In this document: one piece after another, positions 11,935 through 23,264 of the stretch
Layout: every line of letters starts with the position of its first letter
Numbering within the stretch: the first letter of the stretch is position 1
Assembly (NCBI GenBank): GCA_029817715.1
Contig: JARUPY010000155.1
Coordinates: 1-64,000, forward strand
Length of the DNA stretch: 64,000 nucleotides
Reading direction: 5' to 3'
DNA from: Melastoma dodecandrum
Lineage: Eukaryota; Streptophyta; Magnoliopsida; Myrtales; Melastomataceae
Notes under the pieces: generated by a model
Seen by the model: the letters and a program-made list of their open reading frames with translations, nothing else
Databases searched by the model: none
What the model was told of the DNA's origin: nothing
Made by a program: the position numbers and the translations under genes

Positions 11935-12725
11935 TCCTGTTCTTAGCACTTAACAGAAAGGAGGAATTAAGCATACAGAAGAGGTGCAATATAAATCTCA
12001 ATAGGGAAGCTTTCCAGCTTTTTTAAGGAACTTCACTGTTCCTGTGATCTGGACGAAAGCTTTTGTCACGACAGCTGCTGATATTCAGTCAGGAAGTCAT
12101 TTTACCTCCGATCTCGTAGATGCAGCACCAAATGCATTTCTTCTTGCACAATCCTGTCATGCTTGAACACAATGAAGGTAATTTCATTTGCAAATACTGA
12201 ATCATCATAAATATATTTGATGTATGTCCAAAGGAGAGATGAGGTGGATGTGTCTCTTTACTAAGTAGTTGTAACTTTTATTTTATTTTGGGTGGCCAAT
12301 AAAGCGTTGTTGGCTTGGAGCTTACCAATGATGGGTTTTAAATTCCCGTTACTGTCGTTTTCAGGGCTATGCTTCTCCTTCGGCATAGCATTATCAGGTC
12401 TTCCAGAGTTTTTGAACGCTTCACCCTGTGTCCACCACAATCTCGCGCACATGATCATGTAGGGAGGTTGTTTTGATTGGAGTGATGGAGGAGCTAAAGG
12501 AGTATTCAGATTTAGCCAAAACAATCCTCATTTAGTTCGCACATTTCTTCTTCCCACGTAGTGGCTTCCTCCCCTTGGCTGTGCTTCGTCGGAGGAGAGG
12601 TCGCGGGCAGTATTGAGACCGAGAATGAGGATAGTTGTTTCCCTGGCTATTCTTCCCATGGGAATGAACCAACGCAACAAGCTTTGCTGGGAGTGGGGCT
12701 GGCTGTCTAAATGAAAGAGTTCCAA
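11935..12725. other. Intergenic, left flank of copia element 1
   Basis: Minus-strand open frames of 87-95 codons are present (12261-12524, 12528-12815), but none shows a known motif. One overlaps the LTR of the adjacent copia element. No gene is called. Confidence 0.4.
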
Positions 12726-13020
12726 TGCCAGCGGAATGAAGATTGCCGGAGATGAAATGAAGATTACCGGAGGAAACAGATAAACACAGAAGAGAAAACA
12801 ACTGTTCTCATTCAATTATGTTAAGTTTGGTTACAAAGACCTTTCACACACTTATGTATGCTTTCATAATACATGTTGAGCTTATTATAAAAAACATAAG
12901 CCCTACTCAATACGGCATCCTTGTGCTCTGTTAGCTGATGAATCCTGACTTGTGTGTCTGCTGCTTCCACCACATTGCTTGACTCTTAAACCCAGCTACC
13001 AAAGGAACCCTCTTGTCACA
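12726..13020 (-). repeat. 3' LTR of copia element 1
   Basis: 295 bp, TG to CA. It aligns with 16266-16559 throughout, for example ACCTTTCAC, CATAATACATGTTGAGC, and CAATACGGCATCCTTGTG. It is preceded by the target duplication TCCAA. Confidence 0.9.
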
Positions 13021-13170
13021 CTCCTCAAGATGGGCACTATAAATACCCGTAAGTCCCATCTTGTTAACTAGAAAATGAAAACTCACAGGAAGCAAAGACT
13101 TGGTTCGAATATCAGCCACCTACAATTGAGTTGAAACATGACTCACTTCATTTTCTCCGGTTGCAACCTT

Positions 13171-13410
13171 TTACCTGGCAAAATACAAGTCTATTTCCAA
13201 ATGCCTTGTCCTCTCATGATAAACAGGGTTCTTGCGTAAGTATATGACCAATTTACTCTCACAAAACAACCTTGTTGTTCTTGATGAGATGCATAAGTCT
13301 TTCAACAAAGCAGTCAACCAGACCAATTCTAATGTAACTAATGATGTTATGGCCCTATGTTCCGCCTCATAGAACTTCACGAAACTGTAGGTTGTTTCTT
13401 TAACTTCCAA
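13171..13410 (-). pseudogene. copia RNase H remnant
   Basis: The minus-strand frame shows the RNase H/adjacent region typical of copia pol: YEAEHRAI (equivalent of AEAEYRA), LVWLTALLKDL, and NPVYHERTRHLEIDLYF. It lies next to the 3' LTR, as expected. The upstream reverse transcriptase is largely lost between 13430 and 13930. Confidence 0.85.
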
Positions 13411-13934
13411 CTAACTAAAGAATCTCCAATAAACACATAATATCCACTTGTGGACCTCCTTGTCTCAACACATCCACCCTAATCACATTTCACATAGGCT
13501 TTGAGAGTAACATCTGGTTTGTTTGCAAACAATACCCGTTTACCAGATGTAGCTTTGAGGCATCTTAAAATTGACCAAGCTGCATCCCAATGTTCTTTAG
13601 AAGAACAATCCATGAACTAAGCTAGAACATGCGCTGCATATGTGATATATGGTCGAGTAATTCCCAGATAGATTAATTTTCCAACCGTCTAACTAAATAA
13701 GATAGGATTCTTTGTTCTCTAGTACCTCTTCTCAAATCAGAGAACAAATCATTGCCTTTGGTGATGCAGCGGCAGATGAATGATCTAATGCATGCATACA
13801 ATGCTTAATGCATCTTTTAAAGAAACTGATTCAAAAGTAGTCTGACTGAACATGGGAAAAGAATGGGGATCTCAATATGAAATGTATTCTGAATCTGGAT
13901 GATAATTATCAAATTGAAAGAATACAAAATAGGA

Positions 13935-14727
13935 TTAATCAATGAAAGAATTTGTAGAAGATGATGTGTGAAAAGGAAAAATAGACTCGTAAAATATAAT
14001 ATCCCTAGAAATGGTCACTTGATGGGTATCCAAATGGTATACAAAGTACCCCTTAACATCCAAAGCATACCCAAAAGGGAAACATTTATCAGCTCGCCTA
14101 TTAAATTTTGTTCTATGTCGAGAAAGTGTATTGATAAAATAAATAGAACAAAAATTTCTCATGTTAGTAAAGATGGGAGGCCGATGAAATATGATCTCAT
14201 AAAGAGTTTTACCACCTAAGACTTTAGAAGGCAATCTATTGGTTACATATGTCGCAGCAAGAACAACATATCTCCAGAAAACCAGAGACAAGTTAGCTAG
14301 AAATAGTAATGCTCTCAATGTAGTCACAAATACTGATGTTTTCGTTCCACAACTCCATTCCATTGTGGAGATTCTACACAACTAACCTGATGTAAAATAC
14401 CAAACTCCTTATAGAAATCTGGCTTGAAAAACTATGTCCAGTTGTTTCACCTAATTACCTTAATTGTCTCATTAAATTGATTTTCGACTAGTCGACATAA
14501 ATCCTTAATGTATCCTTGAGTTTCATATTTGTTTCTCACAAGATACAACAAGTCCTTTTAGTGCAATCATTTGTTATAGTCAAGAAATATCTAAAATCCC
14601 CTATTACAACTTTAGAGTATGGTCTCGAAATATCAATGTGAATCAAATCAAATGGATAAGCACTCCTAGATACACTCAGAGGACAAGTCAATTTCTTTTG
14701 TTTTGATTGAGGACAAACAAAATACAT
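13935..14727 (-). pseudogene. copia integrase remnant
   Basis: Two minus-strand frames match copia integrase. 14536-14727 has the start of the catalytic core (FDLIHIDISRPY, RYFLTITNDCTKRT). 13935-14381 has the downstream part (FLANLSLVFWRYVVLAATYVTNRLPSK, split here by frame context; then CFPFGYALDVKGYFVYHLDT and SRDIIFYESIFPF). The stretch between them is frame-shifted. Confidence 0.85.
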
Positions 14728-15586
14728 GTATTGTCTTTCTTAATAGAAATAGACGGATCTATTATGCTCAAAAACTTGATTTTATCCAAAGAGGCATATC
14801 CTAGTCTAGATTGGCAAAGATCAAATCCATCCAATGAAGTGCACATCGTTGTGTTGACTAGGTAAGTAGAAAGTTTCTTGGAATCATTGACACTCGAGAT
14901 GCATGAAACCCTTATGCTTAGCTAGTCCAATTGCCACCCATCTTCATAAGTCCTGAATATAACAAAATTTTTTAAGAAAAACAAAACAAATTTGTCCATT
15001 CAAAGCAAGTTTATCTGCATAAATAAGATTGAAGTTAAAATAAGGGACAAATAAAGTGTTTTGAAGATGCATATCACCATTCATAATGACCAAACCAATG
15101 TGTGTTACTCGAACATACGAATTGTTTGGAATTGTATCTACAAAGGCACAACTAACTTTTGGCTTGAATGAAATAAAGAGATGTAAGAAACAATTTGGTC
15201 AGCGGCCCATGTATCTACAATCCAAGACTTCATTCGAAGCTGATCTTTAGACATAGAAAAAATATGACTCGAGGAAAAAACTGCACCTGCTCGATTTGGT
15301 AAAATAGAAGAAGAAGTTGAAGAAGAATGTATATAAGTATCTTCATCAACTTTTGAACTCGTTGCTTAGAGAGACTAAGTCGAGAATGTACATAACTTAT
15401 TGTATCTACTGAAAATATCCCCATAACATGCACCTGATTCACACGCCTCAACCCAGGTGATCTACTAGTTACTTAAAATGTTCCTCTTCCAGATCTACTG
15501 AGATAAAGGATAACCAATGATTGGTAACATTTATCCTTCATATGGCCATTCTTTCCACAATGCTCAAAAAATCATTCATTCCTTCC

Positions 15587-15943
15587 TTATTTCTTGTCTG
15601 TATATCCCCTTGAATCTACATCTGGTTGCATCCTTTGAATTTTTCCAAAAGCTACCACCATAACCAGTCCTTCAATTGGATTATGCAAGCCTCTTTTTAT
15701 ATCATTACGTGTTTCTTCCTGTTGAATGATATTGTAACCCTCTCTAAGAGTGGGAAATGGTTTATTCATTAAAATATGTGATCTCATCACAGAGAACTCT
15801 TCATTCAAGTCATTTGGAAGCTTGAATACCGAATCCTTTGGGTATGGCTCCATATATTTCTTCATCCAATTACAACTGTTTTTATTACAACAACATCGAG
15901 GCAAAGGCCTATAAATTCGTGTCTCCTGCACGATTGAAAGCAA
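15587..15943 (-). pseudogene. copia gag remnant
   Basis: The frame contains the gag-type stretch FKLPNDLNEEFSVMRSHIL followed by PFPTLREGYNIIQQEE. This corresponds to the conserved copia gag segment in which a short 'L..L.P.P....Y..I...E' pattern precedes the zinc knuckle. Only part of gag is open. Confidence 0.7.
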
Positions 15944-16253
15944 GTAATTGTAATATGCAGCAACCGACTTAGACCCTTACATCAAAGTATGATATTGCAT
16001 CTTTAAATGACATATTCTATAATCATCTGGCACTGCAAACCTTCTTAACTCATCCCACACCTCTTCGGCAAAATCGAAGAAGAAAATGGTCTTGCAATCG
16101 AAACAGAAACATATTTCTGCAACCATGATCTCACAAGGTCTTCGGAAAATTAAAACCCCTATCTGTCCATATGTGGGACTGATGAAGAAGGGAGATGATG
16201 GATCAAGTTATGTTGCCACCTTACCTCTACATATTACATTCGCCATTGCAGGA

Positions 16254-16265
16254 GCTCTGATACCA
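16254..16265 (-). other. Primer-binding site of copia element 1
   Basis: Minus-strand TGGTATCAGAGC is the standard plant copia PBS, complementary to the 3' end of initiator tRNA-Met. It abuts the 5' LTR end (ACA) without a gap. Confidence 0.93.
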
Positions 16266-16559
16266 TGTAAACGTAATGAAGATCGTCAGAGATGAAATTA
16301 GATCACAAGAGGAAACCAAAACAAACATAAAAGAGAGAAGAAAATTGTTATCACTCAATTTTGTTACAAGACCTTTCACCCACTTATATATGCTTCCATA
16401 ATACATGTTGAGCTTATTATAAGAAATGTAAGCCTATTAACTCAATACGGCATCCTTGTGCTCTGTTATCTAATGAAATCCTAACTTGTGTGCCTGCTGC
16501 TGCTTCCACCGCATTGCTTGAATCTTAAACCGAGCTACCAAAAGAACAATCTTCTCACA
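16266..16559 (-). repeat. 5' LTR of copia element 1
   Basis: 294 bp, paired with 12726-13020. It is followed by the target duplication TCCAA at 16560-16564. Confidence 0.9.
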
Positions 16560-16564
16560 TCCAA

Positions 16565-17126
16565 GGCACGAATCCTTCTTTGGGATGCCTGATCTCTCTT
16601 CCAAGAAGAAGGGTATGGAAGGAGGCTGCCTCGCGCCGTGTTTTGGCTGCATCGATCAACCCAACTCCTTTCCTTCATCCATATCCAGAATGCAATAATT
16701 TTCGGCTTGGTGCAGCTGCCTGGAATAATATTGGGGGCCTGTTTGTTGCATCTGCTAGAGCCTGGTGGCATGGGGATGCTACCAAATCTTGTTCAAATAT
16801 ATTCACCCCCGCCCTGCCCCCATATTTTATGGGGATCAGGCTCACCTGCTCTCCTTGGCCTCTGGGTGTGTCGGTTTGAGTAAATAAATTAACCCTTGAG
16901 ATTTCATTAAAACGTTTCCGCTTTTCAAAGACATTGTAAATGGTTAAAATAAAAGCCAAATGATCAATTCCATCACAAAATTTGACTGTTTTTTCCGATT
17001 TATCCGAACTTTTCAAAATATCATCACGCATTCTAACATTTGACCATTATATCAACCACCGTTAATCAAAGAGGACAATGGAATCCTACGTGACGCCCAG
17101 GTGGTAATAACTCCGTTTGTCCATCG
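16565..17126. other. Intergenic, with a stretch resembling the inverted-repeat element
   Basis: About 16935-17110 contains AT-rich motifs (TTTTTTCCGATTTATCCGAAC, TTTCAAAATATC, CAACCACCGTTAA) that resemble the arms of the inverted-repeat element at 23265-24425. It may be a diverged single end of the same family. No gene was recognised. Confidence 0.35.
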
Positions 17127-17789
17127 TTGAATTCTCGAAACAAAACAATGCCTGATCAGGTGACAAAATCTTCTCACATGCGCCCGCTCCTTCCTTCCTT
17201 CCCCTTCTTCTTCTTCGGCTTCAGCTTTTGTCGCACCTTACATTCCTCAGCGCCGACCATCCTCTCATCAACCCGAAAAGCCGATCAGGCTTCATTGGAC
17301 ACGGAGAGTCCCCTAGACTTCTCCCGTATGGCCCCGACCTTGCACGAACTCTCCGTTGACCACGACGCCAACTCCTCCTCCTCTTCCTCCTCTTCTCCCT
17401 CCACATCCCCCGTCTACTCCCCCTTCAGCGACTGCAACAGTGATCGCTCCGAAAGCTTCTCCTCCCCCCACAACACCCACCTCCTCCTCGTCTCCTGCGG
17501 TTTCGACGACCTCATCCTCTCCCTCATCTCCGACCTTGACCCCTCCCGCCCCCTTGACCTTCGCAGGCGCGTCGCCCTCGAGCTCCGCCTACTCACAAAG
17601 AACAAGCCCGATATTCGCTCCAGGATCGCCAGGGCCGACGCCATCAAGCCTCTGGTCTCGCTGATCTCGTCCTCCGACCCCCAATTACAGGAGTACTGCG
17701 TCGCCGCCATCCTTAACCTATCCCTGTCCGACGATAACAAGGGTTTGATCGTTTTCTCGGGTGCATGGTATATCGAGAAAAATGACTAA
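17127..17789 (+). pseudogene. Truncated ARM-repeat protein (PUB/At3g01400-like), N-terminal part
   Basis: The 220-codon frame has a basic, hydrophobic N-terminus, a Ser-rich linker (long Ser run near residues 83-92), and then a clear ARM-repeat start: LRRRVALELRLLTKNKPDIR, AIKPLVSLISSSDPQLQEY, and AILNLSLSDDNKGLI. This matches plant ARM-only relatives of U-box E3 ligases. The family normally continues through several more ARM repeats (about 350 residues in all). Here the match stops after FSGA at about 17767, and the frame ends 8 codons later in AT-rich non-coding DNA. It is therefore a truncated copy, cut by rearrangement or insertion. The true start codon is uncertain: codons at 17127, 17148 and 17329 are all possible. 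Confidence 0.8.
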
Positions 17790-18655
17790 ATTTTAAGGTA
17801 GAATGGATTATTTGATTTAAATAAAATATTTAATTACGGGTTGAATTTTTGAAAACGGACTCGAGAGATTATCGAAAAGGCCCGACCCGAGTGTCGAATA
17901 ATAAAATATAATATATTCTCAGGTCCGGGAAACAAAAATGTACGAGCCGTCCGATCAAAAGAAAGGGTTGGATGGAGATGGACATTTCAAAAATTCAAAT
18001 GCCGCTCATTCTTTCCTCTCGTGCTTATTCTTGCAACGCTCCTTCCATTTCCTCTTCCCCGACCATTTCTTTTTTTGAGTCTCTAACATCCTTCCACAAT
18101 CCCTATCCTAAATCCACGACACCTCACCGGCCCTTACCTGGCCTCAACTGCCCTTCTGCCGGTCACCCTTGTCTTTGAGCCTGCGTAGTGGTGGATAGGA
18201 AGGCCCCCTGGATTCCGGTTTGTCTTCTCCTCTGATGTTTCCAAAGTTGTGGGAATATGAAAATGTTTTCCTTTCCTAGTATGTGTGATCTACATTCCGG
18301 TGCTCGGCTACGAGAATCCATACCCCGGCCACCATGTTTTACGTGGTTTGGTCTGTTGCGATGAGCGTCTGGCATCGGCTCAGGGTTTTAGTGTGGGTAA
18401 TCTGCGGTTGGGTCCTCGGTTTTCTTTTGTTTGCCACAATGTCAGCTTAGAAAGTGCTAATTGAAGCCGGCTTTATAGGAGGCCCTGGTTGGACTCTGTT
18501 TGAGCATGGGACCATGAACTTCATTCGACTCATCCTTCCTTCATTTCTTGGCCTGATAAATAGTTATTAGGCTTTCTAGGGATTTTTTTTTTTCATTTAG
18601 AGGGATCAGCTTGCGCATTGGCTGCATTTTGGGCAGATCGATTTGCCTCCTCAAC
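17790..18655 (+). promoter_or_regulatory. Upstream region and 5' UTR of MAP65
   Basis: 17790-17960 is AT-rich with no coding signal and may be the transposon fragment that truncated the ARM-repeat gene. 17990-18655 is C/T-rich, then mixed, and leads into the MAP65 start codon, so it should hold the MAP65 promoter and 5' UTR. No TATA box could be assigned with confidence. Confidence 0.4.
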
Positions 18656-21600
18656 ATGTCCCAGGTGGATAATGATCCACTTTTGCGAGGGGAAACAACT
18701 TGCGGGACACTCCTTTGCGAGCTTCAGGTATGCATTTTTAACACTATAATCTGTTTAGGACACACTTTATGTATGCTGTTTTCTTCTCCATTCCTGTCCA
18801 AGACGTATCCTTGATCGAAACCCCTTCCTGCTTCTAAGGTAATATGGGACGAAGTTGGGGAGTCCGATGCAGAAAGGGATGAAATGCTTCTTGAGCTTGA
18901 AAGGGAATGCCTTGAAGTTTATAGGAGAAAAGTAGACCAAGCAAGCAGATACAGAGCTAAGCTTAGACAGACTATGGCAGACCAAGAAGCGGAGCTTGCA
19001 GCCATATGCTCTGCAATGGGGGAGAGACCAGTTAGCATAAGGCAGGTTAGAGTTCTGTAACAAGTTTTCTTTTGCCCCTAGAATGTTAGCATTTTCGGGT
19101 TTTTGGTTGCATTGACCTGTACGATACCATAAGCTCTTAATTGGTTGAAGCAATTTCATTTTCTTCTGAACTGGTCTGGCTTATGGATTTGTGATCTGAT
19201 CATGTGCAGTTACTGGGTTCTACTTCTATAGGGATAGTTGGCGTCCAATGTGTTTTAGTTGGTCATGAGAGTGGGGTTTTTCAAAGAGAGAGATTTGTCA
19301 TATGGGAAACACCAAATGAAGGTTCTTTATTCTTTACATATCATCGGAGCAATCTCTTTTTTTTTTATAAGTCAAAGCAATCTCTTTTATTGAAGCTTTA
19401 GCGGAAAGCCTATCAATTATTATTGTTTTTATGTCTTGTCAATAAAACATTTGGGAAGCCGGGAACAAAGTCTGCTGGGAATGGCAAAAGGCTGAATTTA
19501 GGCTTTAATTGTTTTTGCGTGATCTACTGTGATTTTCCTAGTAAGTCGGATTTGTCTTGTAATATGACATTACAATGACCACCAAGTTTGATAATATCTG
19601 TAGCTCTATCTGTGATGAATTTCAGACTGCTCGTTCTTTATCTTTGCTTGACAGATCAACATGTGTTCTTATTTCAGCCCGATCAAAATGCAGAAAGCTT
19701 GAAGGATGAGCTTAAACACATTTTGCCTCAGTTAGAAGAGATGCGCAAGCGAAAAAATGATAGGCAACAACAGTTTCTTGAAGTTTTGCAGCAACTACAA
19801 AGAATTTCTAATGAATTGAATGCATCAGCAAAGCACATGCCTCTTCCAGTGACTGTTGATGATAGTGATTTATCATTGAGGAAGCTTGAGGAACTCCACA
19901 AACAACTACAGGCCCTTCAACTAGAGAAGGTTCAGCTATTTTGCTTACTCCTTGATCATGCTTATTACGCTTCTCAATGGTACGTTTCTTTTTGCTTCAC
20001 TTTTTTGTCTTCTGTTATCTAGAGCAATCGACTGAAGCAAGTACAAGAATATCTCAATGCGCTACACTCACTTTGCCTGGTGCTTGAACTGGACTTCAAT
20101 GTTACGACATCTGAGATTCCCTTTGATACAAGTGCTTCAGGAGGAACTGGAGATATAAGCACTGGTGCCATTGAAAGATTGGCTCTTAAAATACACAATT
20201 TGCGAGAGACAAAAGTTCAAAGGATGCAAAAGGTAATACTACAAGCTTTGAATGTGTAAGTTTTCCTGGAAAATGTATTATAATTGCGGATACTTTTGTA
20301 ACATTATTATGGACAGATACAAGATTTCGCTACTACGTTGCTGGGTTTGTGGAGTTTGATGGATACACCTGCTGAAGAACAGCAGAAGTTTCAGTATGTT
20401 ACTCGCAATGTAGCTGCTTTGGAACATGAAATAACGGATGCCAATGCTCTGTCATTGGACGCCCTCAGTCATGTGAGAGTTGGGATCACAAATAAGTCAT
20501 TCAACAACCCACACGACCTTTAGGTGGAGTTAACTTTATCTTGATGACTATGTAGGTTGAATCTGAAGTTGCTCGGCTGGAGGAGCTGAAGTTGAGCAAA
20601 ATGAAAGAACTCGTCTTTAAGAAGAGGTCAGATTTTGAAGACATCTGTCGAAGGACGCATCTTATCCCTGAAGATGACACTACAATGGAAGCTGTCCTTG
20701 AAGCAATGAAATCTGGTAATTATCTATCCCGCATACCGATTTTGTTGTTAATCAACTGACAATGTTGGGACTGAGTACAAATTTTGCGATATTACAGGGC
20801 TTGTGGATGCTGATAGCGTACTCCAAAAATTTGAACTGCAAATGGCCAAAGTCAAGGAGGAAGCCTTCAGCCGGAAAGAACTGCTGGAAAGAGTTGAGAA
20901 ATGGTTGGCGGCATGCGACGAGGAGAGCTGGCTTGAGGAGTACAATAGGGTCTAGAGTTCTTAAATTTTCGTTCTTGTTAAATTTTTGTGCTCGAAATCG
21001 CTAAGTTGTGTCTGGTCCTACTCCGTTAGCCCAAGCTCTCATCTCAGCATGGTTTTTCCTCTCTTTCAGGATGAGAATAGGTATAATGCTGGTAGAGGGG
21101 CTCATCTTACTCTCAAACGCGCAGAGAAGGCTCGCTCCCTTGTCAATAAATTGCCCGGTATGCATCCAATCTTTTTTGCTATGAGGATTTTCCAGTCCTA
21201 TGGGCTTTTTTGGTTCTCTGCGCCTCTCGGATTTAGTCCAACCTCTATTCTTGGACAGCAATGGTTGAGGCTTTGACATCAAAAACTGTCGCATGGGAAA
21301 AGGAAAGAGGAACGGACTTCACGTACGACGGAGTACGTGGTCAATATCTTTTCTGAAACTCTTTCTTTTCTGCAGTACACATCGGTGAAATTGCCAAAAG
21401 GAAAATAACCCTTCACTGTCAACATTTCCCACAATGTATAAAATTTATTGTTTATGTGGCCGCACAGGTTCGTCTCCTTTCTATGCTTGATGATTACGAC
21501 ATCTTACGCCAAGCGAAAGAAGAACAACGTCGTAGACTTCGGGTATGATGCTTGTATGCTGCTTAATCTCTTTCTTGATCAGCAAGTATTGGCATCCCTC

Positions 21601-22636
21601 GAGTTTCCATAATGCAATTCTCAAGTAGTCACTTTTAGAATTTCTCTTTACGTTCAAGTGTCAGCATGATGATGTTTGGGATAATATCGTTCAACAGTCC
21701 AGCCTTTGAGTCACTAGTCGGAGTCGGCCGTGTATTATACATTTAACTTTAATTCGCAGGATCAGAAAAAGCTTCAGGGTCAGTTAATGGCAGAGCAAGA
21801 GGCACTGTATGGCTCAAAACCAAGTCCCTCAAAGATTCAGAATGCAAAAAAGGCTCCTAGAACATCAACTGGGATTGCGAATAACAGAAAGCTCTCGCTT
21901 GGTGGAACAATGAACGCTCAAACTCCAAAAATTGACCGACATTCAATAAAAAGCACCCCTCATTCACGCCCTGGAAGGAAGAATGAACGTGAGAACCAAA
22001 TTGATCGGCTGAATCTTCCCCAGGATGACTTCTTTGTAGGACCTTCGCCAGTTGGTAAGTTTCTTTATCCATCACAGGTTTTCTTTTAGAATGAAAATAC
22101 TTTTCAGTCGCATTGTCCTTTGAGAAGAGAGCAATCTTTTCTGTTTCTTCAATGTCGATCCAGGTAAGAAAGTGATTGATGCCACTGGTCGCCCGATCAA
22201 GAACAACTCATTTGTCTCTGTGAATGCACATGAACCAGAGTCACCTATGGTTCGGAAACCTTTCTCACCGCTTGCTTCAACAGCATCAACAAAGCTGGGT
22301 GGCCGAATCAACTCAATGGATGAATCAAGCTTTGCACCTGTTGAGGCAGCACACAAAATTGCTCCAGGCAGCGCCATGTTTGCTACTCCGTCAAAGACAG
22401 TATCTATAGTGGATGAAGAGAACAGAACACCTAAGGTGATGCCCACTCCGATGCCCGCCACGCCTTTGACAGTTTCGGTGCCCATGCACACAGCTTTGAC
22501 ACCCAACTCGTTGCCATTGCAAGTTGCCGTTCCTATGGTTAAGGATATCCCAGAAGAGGTAGAATACTCGTTCGAGGAAAGAAGGATGGGGTTCATGGTT
22601 TCAGGGACGAAGGTAAAGTCAGTAATCCAGTTTTAG
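18656..22636 (+). CDS. MAP65-3-like microtubule-associated protein (PRC1/Ase1 family)
   Basis: MAP65 proteins are dimeric antiparallel microtubule bundlers. The MAP65-3 (PLEIADE) type acts in the phragmoplast midzone during cytokinesis. Twelve exons fit GT-AG rules and keep frame: 18656-18727, 18839-19045, 19678-19929, 20023-20232, 20317-20472, 20556-20715, 20798-20949, 21070-21157, 21259-21332, 21468-21542, 21760-22054 and 22164-22636, giving 2214 bp or about 737 residues. Arabidopsis MAP65-3 is of similar length. Visible signatures are [84 protein letters not shown] (across an exon joint), [14 protein letters not shown] and a C-terminal [12 protein letters not shown]. The first half is predicted coiled coil; the second has the conserved MT-binding core; the tail is rich in SP/TP sites (VRKPFSPL) like the CDK/MAPK-regulated tails of the family. 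No lesion was seen. An extra 3' exon after a possible donor at about 22614 cannot be excluded. Confidence 0.93.
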
Positions 22637-22985
22637 GTAGAGACTATATTCCCGGTAACGGTAAGAATCATGTTATTTCTTGCAATTTTATTTTGGAGAG
22701 GTCAATCATCGGATTTGACTCTTGTCGCTTATGTACAGTCTTAGGAAGAATGAACTCAGACCGAAGTCATAATGTCTGTTCCCCTTTTGGTACTCCCTCT
22801 TCGTTTTCTCCGCCACATGAACCCGAGCGTCCGTCCCTTGCTGAACCACTTCATCATCTTGCTCGATGGCCGCTTTTTCCTCGCCAACGGAAAAGCCGTT
22901 GCTCATTGGAAGTTAATGTCCACGCGTTCCTTCCTCGCCCTTTCACAGTGCTTCCCCCGTCGCGTTCGCCGGATGTGACTGACTA
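22637..22985 (+). other. MAP65 3' flank / possible leader of the photolyase-like fragment
   Basis: Non-coding or decayed. An open frame from about 22772 (MSVPLLVLPLRF...) could be the remains of a transit peptide of the photolyase-like fragment that follows, but it meets a stop at about 22979, so this is only suggestive. Confidence 0.3.
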
Positions 22986-22989
22986 AGCA

Positions 22990-23165
22990 ATGCTGTCTTG
23001 TTGTTGCTGTTTTGGCGACTAACGAAGGACTGAAGAATGGAGCCATGATCATCTGGTTCAAGCAGGATCTCCATGTAACGATCATCCTGGCCTCGTCACC
23101 GCCACTCAGTACCCCAATTGTCTACCCCCATCTACGTCTTCGATCACCGATTGCTTCGCCCTGAG
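22990..23165 (+). pseudogene. Photolyase/cryptochrome-like fragment (At4g25290-type N-terminus)
   Basis: From 23045 the frame reads MIIWFKQDLHVT. After a shift near 23076 it continues NDHPGLVTATQYPN, and after another shift PIYVFDHRLLR (about 23123-23156). These three blocks, in order, are the start of the photolyase N-terminal Rossmann domain ('WFK/R-DLR--DHPGL-AA----PLYVFD-R-L'), closest to the plant photolyase/alpha-beta hydrolase fusion family. At least two frameshifts within 110 bp, and the absence of the rest of the domain, make this a relic. The function of an intact relative would be DNA repair or flavin binding. Confidence 0.65.
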
Positions 23166-23264
23166 CCACTGCTCTTTTGTTGTTTAGGATTCTCGTAGTC
23201 TCGATCGAGTGCATGCCGCAATTCCTAGCTGTAGTTGAACTAGTGAATGCAATTTCCATTGATG

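Larger units (their letters stand above)
12726..16559 (-). mobile_element. Ty1/copia retrotransposon, complete ends, decayed inside
   Basis: The element reads on the minus strand, with its 5' LTR on the right (16266-16559) and 3' LTR on the left (12726-13020). The LTRs are clearly homologous. It is flanked by the 5-bp target duplication TCCAA (12721-12725 and 16560-16564). A primer-binding site complementary to initiator tRNA-Met (TGGTATCAGAGC, minus strand) is at 16254-16265, directly inside the 5' LTR. Internal order on the minus strand is gag (15943 to 15587), integrase (14727 to 13935), then RNase H (13410 to 13171). At 3.8 kb it is shorter than a full copia element, and most of the reverse transcriptase is missing or unrecognisable. 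It is not autonomous. Confidence 0.92.

Noticed and set aside
12528..12815. Minus-strand ORFs next to copia element 1
   Set aside because: Run across the target duplication into the LTR, so cannot be one ancestral gene; no motif.
17356..17740. Open frames on both strands within the ARM-repeat fragment
   Set aside because: Shadows of the Ser-rich, GC-rich coding strand; the 17127 frame carries the ARM motifs.
22072..22596. 174-codon minus-strand ORF
   Set aside because: Antisense of the last MAP65 exons; no family resemblance.
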